A stretch of 64,000 nucleotides of DNA from Pelagicoccus albus (GCF_014230145.1 NZ_JACHVC010000013.1:620001-684000), one strand, 5' to 3'; counted from the stretch's first letter, positions 52,567-62,161 are shown. Translations and numbers: made by a program. Notes: generated by a model from the letters alone, not told the origin.

Positions 52567-55500
52567 GCGCGGAGCAAAATGCAAAACCATCCGGGAGGGA
52601 TTTGAGCGAAGCGAAGCGCTTGCTGCTGCAACGTCGACTAAAGCGTAAACTCGCTCCCCAGGCAGATTCCAACAGTCTGGGAAAGAGGCCCGCTGATGCA
52701 CCCAAGCTCGCATCAATCGGCCAAAGTCGCATCTGGCTTCTCGATCGTCTAGATTCGGGCTCTGCATCGAACAACATTACGAGCAGCTTCCGCATTCACT
52801 CGGGATTGAATGTAGAAGCTCTGGCCAAAGCCCTGGAAAAGGTCGTCTCGCGTCACGAGATCCTGTCCTCAGGCTACGAAATGCTAGAAGGTCAGCTAAC
52901 GCAGGTACCGGCAAGGAATGACCACAAGAAGCTGGAGACTTTTGTTTGCGATTCCCCAGATTCCTCAATGCAGAAGGCCCAAGCCTTTGGGCAACTCCCG
53001 ATCGACATCGAAAAGGGTCCCCTTTATCGAGTCGGCCTGTTTCCCGAACCCGGTGGCACATTCGTACTGATTCTTACTGTACACGATATCGCCTTCGACA
53101 AATGGTCGCTGCTCGTATTCTGGAAAGAGGTAGAAGCGGCCTATACTCACCTAGCGAAAGGGGGACCATTGAATCTAGAGGAACCTTCGTACCAATTTTC
53201 CGACTTCGCGCATTGGCAGAGGAAGTGGTTCACCAAAGAAAGAGAAAGCAAGCAAGCAGACTATTGGAGAGCTAAGCTCCAAGACCCACCTGCGCCCATC
53301 TCGCTCCCAACGGACCACCCCTACCCAGCCACCCTCACTACAGCAGGAAGCCTTGAGTACGGGAGAATCGACTCAAAAACCGCTTCCAACATCAAGAAGC
53401 TGGCCAACGAGAACAATGCATCCACATTCACCGTTCTCATACTCGCATTCTCCCTTCTCCTGTCGAAGTATTCGCAAAACGATGACATACTGGTTTCCAC
53501 ACCCGTAGCCAATCGAAGAAAAAAGGAAACCGCCAAACTGATTGGTTTCTTTCTCAACACATTGGTTATCCGTTCAAATTTTGCGGGAAACCCTATTTTT
53601 TTGCAGGCTCTTTCCGAAGCGAAGCAAACGATTGCCGAAGCCTTGGAACACCAGGATCTTCCAACGGACAAAATCGTAGAGCTGCTGAAACCCAAGCGCG
53701 TACAAGGCAGGCATCCGCTTTTCCAGACCATGTTCGTCTTCCAAAGGGAAGACGAAGGAACGCCCAAGCTTTCGTTGCCGGGTTGCGAGATCGAGCCGAT
53801 CTTTATCGAAACGAAAACGTCAAAATTCGACATAAGCCTTTTCGTTTCAGAGCAGGATGACGGGTTCAAGACAGTAGTCGAATACCGCACAGAGCTCTTC
53901 GAAGCCGCCACGATCAAACGGTTTCTGAAGCATTACGAAACCTTGCTTCAGGGCATCGCAGCCAGCCCAAACCTGCCGGTGGCAGATCTTCCGTATTTGA
54001 GCGAAAAAGACGTAGAGGAACTGCAAACGCTTGAGCAGGGGCCGGCCTTAGAACTGACAAACCGCAGCACCGTGCTAGATTTTTTCGCCGGTCGCGAAAA
54101 TTCCAATACAATTGCCTTGGAGGGAAACGGTACGAGTTACTCGTACGCACAGCTCCACACCCTATCCAATCGTGTGGCTGCGTCGTTGCTCGAAAAAGGC
54201 GTTACCCGAGGCGATTCCGTAGCCCTTTTCCTGGAACGCTCACCGGAAGCGATCGTCGCGATCTACGGCATTCTTAAAGCGAAATGCAGGTACACTTCCA
54301 TCGATGTCGATTACCCGCCCAAACGTGTTGAGCAGCTCTTCGAAGATGCAGCTCCCGCACTGATAATTTGTGCGGAGAGTTCTTCTTCAAAAATCCCGGC
54401 AAATAAACTCACCTCCCTTCGAATAGAAGAATTGCTCGCCAATTCGGATCAGGCCCCAGCAGACGGGAAGCTAACTGCCCCTTCTCTTGAAGACTTTGCC
54501 TACACAATTTTCACCTCGGGCTCCACCGGTAAGCCCAAAGGGGTCAGCGTCACGCATGGCAATTTGATCTCCTCGACTCAAGCCCGCCTGCAGTATTACG
54601 ATTCTCTACCAAAGCGCTTCATTCTCATTCCAAGCCTCTCCTTCGATAGTTCGGTAGCGAGTCTGTTTTGGACATTCGCAGCAGGAGCTACACTGGTCGT
54701 TCCCACCTTTGAGCAGATACGAGACCCAGAGTTGTTGAGCACCTTCATTGCTGAAAATAGGGTCGACTCCCTTCTAGCAGTTCCCTCGTTGGTGGAACAG
54801 CTGGTTCGCTGGAATGCGGATAGATTGACCTGCCTGAAGAATATTATCGTAGCTGGCGAAGCTTGTAGCGAAAAGCTCGTCAAGGAAGTTCAAGCCAAGC
54901 TCCCACATTCGTCACTATTTAATGAATACGGTCCAACTGAAGCTACAGTTTGGGCCACCGTGCATTCATTCCTAAGAGAAAATACGCTCGAAGCAGTTCC
55001 CATCGGGAAGCCGATACCTGGCACAACAATCAGGATCGTGGATTCCGGAAGAAAACGCATACCCAAAGGATTCGTAGGCGAAATATGTATCGCTGGCCCA
55101 GGAGTCACGCTCGGGTACGACAATTCAACTGAGTTAACTCAGGAAAAGTTCTTCGAAGATGAAAACCAACAAAGGTTTTACGCGACTGGAGACCTAGGCA
55201 GTTGGAACGCTGCGGGCGAAATCGTCTACCACGGTCGGACGGACGAACAGGTTAAGATCAACGGCTATCGTATCGAAATAGGTGAAATTGAAAATGCGCT
55301 TAGAAATATCGAGGGTGTAAAAGAAGCCTCGGTACTCGCTACTCCAAGCCACTTGTCACCAGAGCTGGATACACGACCCCTGGAAGAACTTATCGCCCAA
55401 ACTGAAGAACAAGACTTAGCCGAAGCGATAAAAGAGGTTTGTGCGACTGGACGCCAGCCTGCTCGAACGTCGAAAAACAACCGGAGATTAAAAAGAGAAA

Positions 55501-56273
55501 AGCTCGAAATAGAACTTAATTTCCAATCTGAGCAATTCATCGCTCCGCCACGCAAGGCCCAGCGTGATTGGCTCATCGCTCAAGCAATTAACGAAATAGC
55601 AGACGACCTTGAGCATCTCGACAAAACCACTCCTCAATTCGTGCCGGGCAAGGATCACAAACTAGACCGCGACCTTCTCGATATCACGAAAGCTGATCTG
55701 GAAAGCGATAGCATCATGGAGGATTGGCAGACTCCGATAATGAAGCAAATGGCTGCCTACGCGACTGAATCACATGGAGACATTCTAGAAATCGGGTTCG
55801 GGCTCGGCGTATCTGCTAGTTTTATACAAGATAACAAGGTATCGAGCCACACAGTAGTCGAAATGAATGGTCCCTGCATTGAAAACCATTTCAAGCCTTG
55901 GAAATCCCAATACCCGATTTCCGACATTCGACTTCACCATTCTCGCTGGCAGGATATTCTTCCAAAACTCGGTCTATTCGATGGGATTCTGTTTCATGCC
56001 TTTCCGATGAACGAGGAAGAATTCGTCGAATACGTTCTCAATAGCGTAACCTTTGCAGAACACGCCTTCGAACCTATGGCTGCCCACCTGAAAAAGGGTG
56101 GAGTCTTCACTTATCTTACGACAGAAATCGATTCGATTAGCCGACGCCATCAAAGGGCGTTGCTCAAACATTTTAGCGAGGTCACCTACCGGCCCATTTC
56201 GCTGAACGTGCCTTACGACACCATCGACACTTGGTGGGCTCAATCCATGATCGCGATCAAAGCGACCAAATAG
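52563..56273 (+). CDS. NRPS: degenerate C - A (N-terminal part) - GAMT-like methyltransferase
   Basis: 1236 residues; start and previous stop overlap (ATGA). In the condensation domain the HHxxxDG motif reads VHDIAFDKWS (His174, Asp175, Asp179, Lys180): the catalytic second His is lost. The adenylation domain keeps FTSGSTGKPKG (~650), YATGDLGSW (~873) and GYRIEIGEIE (~903). A lysine/arginine-rich linker is followed at ~1050 by a methyltransferase: MEDWQTPIMKQMA, then ILEIGFGLGVSASF, then DGILFHAFPMNEEEF and HLKKGGVFTYL, the order seen in guanidinoacetate N-methyltransferase. The protein then stops; the last adenylation motifs are on the next protein. The pocket code by eye, D-S-A-L-I-A-E-V-W-K, I cannot assign. 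Confidence 0.88.
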   Translation: MSAEQNAKPSGRDLSEAKRLLLQRRLKRKLAPQADSNSLGKRPADAPKLASIGQSRIWLLDRLDSGSASNNITSSFRIHSGLNVEALAKALEKVVSRHEILSSGYEMLEGQLTQVPARNDHKKLETFVCDSPDSSMQKAQAFGQLPIDIEKGPLYRVGLFPEPGGTFVLILTVHDIAFDKWSLLVFWKEVEAAYTHLAKGGPLNLEEPSYQFSDFAHWQRKWFTKERESKQADYWRAKLQDPPAPISLPTDHPYPATLTTAGSLEYGRIDSKTASNIKKLANENNASTFTVLILAFSLLLSKYSQNDDILVSTPVANRRKKETAKLIGFFLNTLVIRSNFAGNPIFLQALSEAKQTIAEALEHQDLPTDKIVELLKPKRVQGRHPLFQTMFVFQREDEGTPKLSLPGCEIEPIFIETKTSKFDISLFVSEQDDGFKTVVEYRTELFEAATIKRFLKHYETLLQGIAASPNLPVADLPYLSEKDVEELQTLEQGPALELTNRSTVLDFFAGRENSNTIALEGNGTSYSYAQLHTLSNRVAASLLEKGVTRGDSVALFLERSPEAIVAIYGILKAKCRYTSIDVDYPPKRVEQLFEDAAPALIICAESSSSKIPANKLTSLRIEELLANSDQAPADGKLTAPSLEDFAYTIFTSGSTGKPKGVSVTHGNLISSTQARLQYYDSLPKRFILIPSLSFDSSVASLFWTFAAGATLVVPTFEQIRDPELLSTFIAENRVDSLLAVPSLVEQLVRWNADRLTCLKNIIVAGEACSEKLVKEVQAKLPHSSLFNEYGPTEATVWATVHSFLRENTLEAVPIGKPIPGTTIRIVDSGRKRIPKGFVGEICIAGPGVTLGYDNSTELTQEKFFEDENQQRFYATGDLGSWNAAGEIVYHGRTDEQVKINGYRIEIGEIENALRNIEGVKEASVLATPSHLSPELDTRPLEELIAQTEEQDLAEAIKEVCATGRQPARTSKNNRRLKREKLEIELNFQSEQFIAPPRKAQRDWLIAQAINEIADDLEHLDKTTPQFVPGKDHKLDRDLLDITKADLESDSIMEDWQTPIMKQMAAYATESHGDILEIGFGLGVSASFIQDNKVSSHTVVEMNGPCIENHFKPWKSQYPISDIRLHHSRWQDILPKLGLFDGILFHAFPMNEEEFVEYVLNSVTFAEHAFEPMAAHLKKGGVFTYLTTEIDSISRRHQRALLKHFSEVTYRPISLNVPYDTIDTWWAQSMIAIKATK

Positions 56274-56280
56274 ACCCCGT

Positions 56281-59200
56281 ATGGATAAATCGCATACATC
56301 AGATCGGATCGCTGATCTTACGCCGAGCCAAAGAGAGGCTTTGCTGGTAATTCTGAAAAAGAAGCACCCGATAGGCCCTCACCGTCTCACCGCCTTCGTA
56401 ACTCAAAAGAACAGCTCCGACCATCCCTCGAGCAAGGAGCTCCAGAAAATCCTATCGAGTCACCTTCCTCAATACATGGTACCCAAAGACTACCATGTTC
56501 TCGAAAAGCTCCCGCTCACATCCAACGGCAAGGTCGACAGGAAAGCGCTAGCCGAGTCGGCCAAAAAAGATCCTCGGACAAAAACAGTCGTCGATACCAA
56601 AAGCTCGCAAGAATCTAATCCGCTGAAATCGATCTGGGAAAAAGCCTTTGGCAAGAAAATCGAAGATGACGACGATTTCTTCGAGCTCGGTGGAGATTCC
56701 ATCATGGCGATGCAAATCGTTTCCCATGCGAGGTCTGCAGGAATCGAGCTTCGGGTTACCGATCTGTTTCGTCATTCACGCTTCAACAGCCTAAGCGAAA
56801 CGCTCAACCTTTCGTCGGCCCAACAGGAAAAAGCTGAGCAGCCCACGGCTATTGTATCCATTTTTCGTGACGTTCTAGGAGTTCCCGACTTTCAAGCGGA
56901 TGACGATTTCTTCGAAGCCGGAGGAGATTCGATTACGGCAATCAGCCTCATTTCAAAACTGAGGGAAAGAGGTTTTTCATTCTCAGTGTCCAGCCTCTTC
57001 AAACATCCCTCTCCCAACAAACTGAAAGCTTCCATTTCCGCTGGGAACCAAGCCCAAGTCGCAATTCCAGTCGGCATCGAAGCCACTCTATCGAACTCCG
57101 AAACCTCTCACCTTCCACTCACACCCATCCAAGAGTGGTTTCTCGATCAAGATCTAGACTCCCCCGACCACTGGAACCAATCGGTTCTCCTGAAGATTGA
57201 TAAGCAACGCACAGAGGAAACTATCCGCAATGCAGTACAGAGTCTGCTTGCGCGTCATGCATCACTTCGACTCGCCTTGTGCGAAGACAAAAAGCACCAG
57301 AGCATCAGAACTTACTCAGTTACCAACGACATCGTCGAAACTGTAGACGCCAGAGGCCTCGAAAAAAACGTACTTGATAAACTGATACAGACAACCGCGG
57401 ACAAACTACACCCGCAGTTGAGTTTATCCGAGGGTCCTCTGCTGAGAGGTGCCATTTTTCAAACGGATCGCGAGACACTACTTCTTCTTGCAGTGCATCA
57501 CTGGTCGGTGGATGCGGTTTCGTGGACGAGACTCCTTTCGGACTTAGAGAGTCAACTATCCAATCCAAGCACACCCTCCGAGCTCAACGCGGTTGGTGAC
57601 TCTGAACTGAAAGAAGTTTTGTCCAACATCCCGAACCGAGCAAACAGAGCCTTGGCGGCCGAGGCTGAATTTTGGACAAGGCAGGACTATGCTAAATGCC
57701 CAAAACTCCACAGCGGAATTTCGCTCAAAAACCGAGAAGCAGACACCGCTAGCTTGAGTTTTCGACTAGGAAAAAGGGAAACCAAAGCAGTTCAAAACTT
57801 CGCATCGAAACACTACAGCAGCGTTCAATCCGCTCTTCTAGCTGCTGTATCCAAATCTCTAGTTGGTTTCATAGGTTCACCCAATGTCCTGATCGGAGTG
57901 GAAGGCCATGGACGTGACTTGGAAGATCCCAATACCAGCAGCGTCGTTTCTTGGATGACCAGCTATTTCCCGCTAGTTTTGGATCTGAGTCACTCAGAGG
58001 GTATTCAGGATTGCTTGAACGACGTACAATTCCAGCTGGATCGCATACCAGCAAAGGGTGAGAATTTCGGCCTCATCAGAACTCGGCTCAACACACGAGA
58101 GGGAGGGTCTAGGATTCCAGAGCCCGAGATCACGTTTAACTACTTGGGAAGACAGAGTGAAACTAAAGGAAACGGCACTCTGGAAATAGTTGGCCAAAAC
58201 ATCGGAGAAAACCGCGACCCGCAGAACCGACGCACCGCTCAATTCGAGATCAATGCTGCGATTCGGGATGACGAATTGGAGGTCAACTGGTCCTTCAACC
58301 CGATGCTTCACCCGAACAAGAGCATGGACGCCTTGCTGGTGGAGGTACGAAGTCATTTTCTGAGTCTGTCTTCGATGGGTGAATACAGAGAATCAGGCGA
58401 GGAACTTAGGTACGAAATTTCAGACATTCAACAAAGCTTGCTCTTACATCGCCTCGGCAACCCAAGAGACGACCAAGGAGAACTGAACCTATCCGGCGAA
58501 TTTGTCGGCAGTCCAAATTCACTTGATCTCGAACAAGCTTGGAAAACGGTCTTTAGCACCCATCCCGCCCTCCGCTCCAGGCTCTCGGAAACGAAGGGAC
58601 AGAGACCGGTTCAAATCATCGGTCCTACCTCTCAAGCCGAGATAACCCCCCTCGACCTAACTGATCTAGAGCAGTCAGACCAACAGCAAGAGCTTTCCAG
58701 AACGAAAGAAGATTTCTTCAGTCAAAGCCTCGATTTGGAGCACGGTCCGACCCAACGCTTGCTACTCGTCAATACGGCCAAAGACCGCCACCATTTCTTT
58801 TGGAAATGCCACCACCTATTTATAGATGGCTGGTCTAGCTCTATCATCTTGCAGGAAGTGCTTCGCTTGGCCAATGGAGCGGAAATATCGAAAACGGAGG
58901 AAGCGAACGAGGCCTTCTCAGAATACCAACGCTGGATTTCGTCTCGATCCAAGGCCAGCGCTTCGGCTTTTTGGAAAGACTATCTTTCAAATTGCTCTCC
59001 TTGTAATATCGGGACCACTACAACTGCAGGAAATCGAAGTCTCCAAAAAATCGACGTCGGGGCAGAGCAGCTACAAGCCATAAAATCTACTGCCAAGGAA
59101 TTTCGTTCAACACCGAGTGCCATCCTGACCGCTGCCTGGGCACTCACCCTCTCGGCACTCAGCAATTCCTCATCAGTGGTATTCGGTTACACAATCTCAG

Positions 59201-60795
59201 GACGCGACATCGAGATCTCAAACCCGCAGGCAGTCGTCGCCAATCTAGCTAGCACCGTACCGATTCGGATCGATGTCGATCCTCGGGAGAACCTGCAATT
59301 TTGGGTTCAATCGGTTCTGAAGAATCAAGAAATGGTATCTCGATTTGCTTACCTTTCTTCCGCTCGCATCCTCGGTTCTTTAGAAAATGTCTCCCTCAAC
59401 CTATTCGACACAACCCTCACCATTGCCAACTACCCATGGGTTGAGGAATCCGGCAAGGTTCGACTCGAAAACTTCAAGGGCGACTCCACATCTCTATCCC
59501 CTCTCTCACTTTCGATTGAGCTAGCAGACATTCTAAAGCTAAACTTCGACTTTGATACAGGAGCATTTTCGAAATCCGAAGTAGAGCATATACGCTTAAC
59601 ATTCCAGGAAGCCGTCGATAAACTGATTACTTTGAGACGACGTAGCGTGTCCCTCTATTTGCCGCAGGTATCTTCGGAATTTCTTTCTGAAACCCAACCT
59701 GGGACCTCTGCAACACCCGCCTCGAAAAGTATCAAAAATCCCCCTGCAATTGGTTCATCGGGAAAAGCAGATTCCCTTAACCCAACGGCCCGGGTGGCGA
59801 GTATCTTCGAATCGATACTGGATGTCCGCTCCTGCCATGGAACCGACGATTTCTTTGAGTTGGGCGGAACTTCTCTACAAGCAGTCAGGCTCTTTCGAAA
59901 AATTGAGGATGAATTCGGAAAACGACTTGCTCCGTCTGTGCTATTCACAAATTCAACCGTTACAGCGATCGCAAGCTTACTCGGAGCAGACGCACCACAA
60001 TTGCCTTCCCTTAAGAATCTGGTGACGATCAGAAAAGGCGGAGACTCGGTGCCGCTCTTTCTCATTCACGCAGGTGGCTTGCAAGTCCTCTTCTACAGGG
60101 AACTGGCAAACAAACTAGACGCAAACCGTACTATTTACGGACTACAGTCAATCGGTCGAGACGGGTCAGAGCCACCCTGCAAGAGTATCCAAGAGATTGC
60201 GACAAGACACCTATCGGAAGTGGAAGCAGTCTATAGCAACGGCCCATACATTCTAGTCGGCCACTGTTTTGGGGCTGCCGTAGCAATCGAGATGGCGAAA
60301 CAGCTGGAGGCAAAAGGGAAACAAGTACCACTCATCGTTTCCATTGATGGGGAATCCCCTCACCTAATTGGCGATGAAGTGAACGAGGAGGACAACATTC
60401 CCCGATACCAGAACTCATTCGAGAATTATCCCAGATTGCTGAGAGCTCCGCGGCGAATGGTCCGTAACGCCAGAAGGCTAATCAGACGCTTACGAGAATC
60501 AAGCAGGCGATACCTGAGCGATTCCTATAGGCAGAATGCAGAGCTGACAGAGTTGATGGAAAGTTCCGTAAAGATCGCCTTTAGAAACCATCGCACCAGT
60601 CCTTACCGCGGCCCGGTTCTCGCATTTCGCTGCAACGATTCTGACATTTACGCAAATCATGGTAAAGCGGATTGGCAGCGAGTAGCTCCAAACAGCGAAA
60701 TGATTCAAGTGGAATGCAAGCACGCTGAAATACTAAAGGCTCCGCATGCGGCGATCCTTGCCGATTCCATCAATGAGAAACTGAAAAGCTTCTAA
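56281..60795 (+). CDS. NRPS: A (C-terminal part) - PCP - PCP - E - C - PCP - TE
   Basis: 1504 residues. Residues 1-100 are the missing end of the previous protein's adenylation domain (LPQYMVPKDYHVLEKLPLTS, then NGKVDRKAL with the catalytic Lys). Two carrier domains follow (Ser140 in GGDSIMA, Ser217 in GGDSITA). The epimerisation domain (~278-700) has HHWSVDAVSW at 406, EGHGRDLED and FNYLGRQ. A condensation domain (~710-1130) has canonical HHLFIDGWS at 844. The third carrier serine is Ser1198 (GGTSLQ). The thioesterase (~1257-1500) has GHCFG with Cys1329 as nucleophile and an Asp in VSIDGESPH. The last C-PCP pair has no adenylation domain. The protein epimerises a residue, adds or joins a further unit and releases the peptide. 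Confidence 0.9.
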   Translation: MDKSHTSDRIADLTPSQREALLVILKKKHPIGPHRLTAFVTQKNSSDHPSSKELQKILSSHLPQYMVPKDYHVLEKLPLTSNGKVDRKALAESAKKDPRTKTVVDTKSSQESNPLKSIWEKAFGKKIEDDDDFFELGGDSIMAMQIVSHARSAGIELRVTDLFRHSRFNSLSETLNLSSAQQEKAEQPTAIVSIFRDVLGVPDFQADDDFFEAGGDSITAISLISKLRERGFSFSVSSLFKHPSPNKLKASISAGNQAQVAIPVGIEATLSNSETSHLPLTPIQEWFLDQDLDSPDHWNQSVLLKIDKQRTEETIRNAVQSLLARHASLRLALCEDKKHQSIRTYSVTNDIVETVDARGLEKNVLDKLIQTTADKLHPQLSLSEGPLLRGAIFQTDRETLLLLAVHHWSVDAVSWTRLLSDLESQLSNPSTPSELNAVGDSELKEVLSNIPNRANRALAAEAEFWTRQDYAKCPKLHSGISLKNREADTASLSFRLGKRETKAVQNFASKHYSSVQSALLAAVSKSLVGFIGSPNVLIGVEGHGRDLEDPNTSSVVSWMTSYFPLVLDLSHSEGIQDCLNDVQFQLDRIPAKGENFGLIRTRLNTREGGSRIPEPEITFNYLGRQSETKGNGTLEIVGQNIGENRDPQNRRTAQFEINAAIRDDELEVNWSFNPMLHPNKSMDALLVEVRSHFLSLSSMGEYRESGEELRYEISDIQQSLLLHRLGNPRDDQGELNLSGEFVGSPNSLDLEQAWKTVFSTHPALRSRLSETKGQRPVQIIGPTSQAEITPLDLTDLEQSDQQQELSRTKEDFFSQSLDLEHGPTQRLLLVNTAKDRHHFFWKCHHLFIDGWSSSIILQEVLRLANGAEISKTEEANEAFSEYQRWISSRSKASASAFWKDYLSNCSPCNIGTTTTAGNRSLQKIDVGAEQLQAIKSTAKEFRSTPSAILTAAWALTLSALSNSSSVVFGYTISGRDIEISNPQAVVANLASTVPIRIDVDPRENLQFWVQSVLKNQEMVSRFAYLSSARILGSLENVSLNLFDTTLTIANYPWVEESGKVRLENFKGDSTSLSPLSLSIELADILKLNFDFDTGAFSKSEVEHIRLTFQEAVDKLITLRRRSVSLYLPQVSSEFLSETQPGTSATPASKSIKNPPAIGSSGKADSLNPTARVASIFESILDVRSCHGTDDFFELGGTSLQAVRLFRKIEDEFGKRLAPSVLFTNSTVTAIASLLGADAPQLPSLKNLVTIRKGGDSVPLFLIHAGGLQVLFYRELANKLDANRTIYGLQSIGRDGSEPPCKSIQEIATRHLSEVEAVYSNGPYILVGHCFGAAVAIEMAKQLEAKGKQVPLIVSIDGESPHLIGDEVNEEDNIPRYQNSFENYPRLLRAPRRMVRNARRLIRRLRESSRRYLSDSYRQNAELTELMESSVKIAFRNHRTSPYRGPVLAFRCNDSDIYANHGKADWQRVAPNSEMIQVECKHAEILKAPHAAILADSINEKLKSF

Positions 60796-60822
60796 ACTCG
60801 CTGAGCCTTTAGCAACTACTCG

Positions 60823-62019
60823 CTAGAACATTATCTCTTCCGCGTCGCACTTGCAGTCGTCGTCATCATCTGAGTCGAGTGGACCGTAGGTGTTAAGCGG
60901 ATACCTGTAGAGTTTGCCTTCGAAATTCTTAAAGTGGATCGCCTCGTCATCGATCTTAGTGATGTACTGAGGATTGATCGGCACTTTGCCTCCTCCCCCC
61001 GGAGCATCGATTACGAATTGCGGCACTGAATAGCCCGTAGTGTGGCCGCGGAGCTGTTTCATGATCTCGATCCCCTTGCAAACGTTGGCCCGAAGGTGAG
61101 CGCTACCGGTGATTAGATCGCATTGGTAGATGTAGTAAGGCCGCACCCGCATGCGCACCAGACGGTGCACAAGAGCCTTCATTATGTCCGCGTCGTCATT
61201 TACGTCCTTGAGCAAGACCGATTGATTGCCGAGTGGAACTCCTGCGAAGGAAAGTCGTTCGCAAGCGTCCTTCAGAGTTTGAGTGCACTCTCTTGGATGG
61301 TTGGTGTGTATACTCATCCAAATCGGGCCATGCTTTTTGAAGATCTCGCAGAGCTCCGGCGTGATACGCTGAGGCAAAAAGACCGGGATGCGGGATCCTA
61401 TTCGAATAAATTCCACGTGCTCGATAGCCCGAAGACGACCAAGCAAGTAATCAATCTTCTTGTCCGACATCAGCAATGGGTCTCCGCCGCTGAGCAACAC
61501 GTCACGCACCTCGGGATGCTCTTCAATGTACTTCAGCCCAGCTTCGAACTCCGGATGGAAATTGTAATCCTGCGCGTTGCTAACAAGACGCGAGCGCGTG
61601 CAGTAGCGGCAATAGGCAGCGCAGCGGTCAGTAACCAAAAACAGCACGCGGTCCGGATAGCGGTGCACGAGGCCCGGGACTGGCGAGTGCCCGTCTTCTC
61701 CTACCGGATCAAGCATCTCCTCCGCTCCGACTGTCATCTCCCCTTCACGTGGAATGACCTGTTTGCGGATCGGGCAATTCGGATCGTCACGGTCGATCAG
61801 GTTGAAAAAGTACGGCGTAATCGCCATGGCCAGCTTCGTATTGGCATGCTCACAACCCGCTCGTTCTTCAGGGGTGAGTTCCATGTACTTCTCGAGTTGC
61901 TCGAGGGAAGTGATGCGATTTTTGAGCTGCCAAGTCCAGTTGTTCCAGTCGGATTCGGGGACATGTTCCCAGAGGCCTTGCCCTGATTGCCAGTGTGTTC
62001 GGTCTTCGGTGTATGGCAT
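60823..62019 (-). CDS. kamA: KamA family radical SAM protein (lysine 2,3-aminomutase)
   Basis: 398 residues. The radical SAM cluster ligands are Cys133, Cys137 and Cys140 (CAAYCRYC). The PLP lysine is in the DAPGGGGKVPINPQY segment. The length matches catalytic lysine 2,3-aminomutases rather than the shorter EpmB. It interconverts L-lysine and beta-lysine. It ends tail-to-tail with the NRPS operon (27 bases apart), so it could supply beta-lysine to the peptide or serve beta-lysine osmolyte synthesis; no acetyltransferase partner is visible. The C-terminus is a run of acidic residues with DCKCD. Confidence 0.9.
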   Translation of the reverse strand: MPYTEDRTHWQSGQGLWEHVPESDWNNWTWQLKNRITSLEQLEKYMELTPEERAGCEHANTKLAMAITPYFFNLIDRDDPNCPIRKQVIPREGEMTVGAEEMLDPVGEDGHSPVPGLVHRYPDRVLFLVTDRCAAYCRYCTRSRLVSNAQDYNFHPEFEAGLKYIEEHPEVRDVLLSGGDPLLMSDKKIDYLLGRLRAIEHVEFIRIGSRIPVFLPQRITPELCEIFKKHGPIWMSIHTNHPRECTQTLKDACERLSFAGVPLGNQSVLLKDVNDDADIMKALVHRLVRMRVRPYYIYQCDLITGSAHLRANVCKGIEIMKQLRGHTTGYSVPQFVIDAPGGGGKVPINPQYITKIDDEAIHFKNFEGKLYRYPLNTYGPLDSDDDDDCKCDAEEIMF

Positions 62020-62161
62020 ATTTTCGATTAAATTCGGAAGGATGAAAGGTTGGATTAGGCTGGAAGGCGCAACCCGAGTAGACGAGCTAACGCGATATTT
62101 ACGATTAAGTCACAAAAAGGGATTGTAGCCCCACCGCAAACCAACTTTTGTCCCATCCTTA

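Noticed and set aside
52120-52767. Open frame of 215 codons on the minus strand across the junction of two NRPS genes
   Set aside because: It lies wholly opposite conserved carrier-domain and linker sequence, with no recognisable product.
56240-56300. Frameshift or sequencing error joining the second and third NRPS proteins
   Set aside because: The upstream frame ends cleanly after the methyltransferase domain and the downstream frame has its own ATG and new N-terminal sequence; an error cannot be fully excluded without resequencing.
61123-61986. Long open frame (287 codons) on the plus strand opposite kamA
   Set aside because: It is the exact antisense of a well-supported radical SAM gene and its product shows no domain; high-GC third positions explain the open frame.
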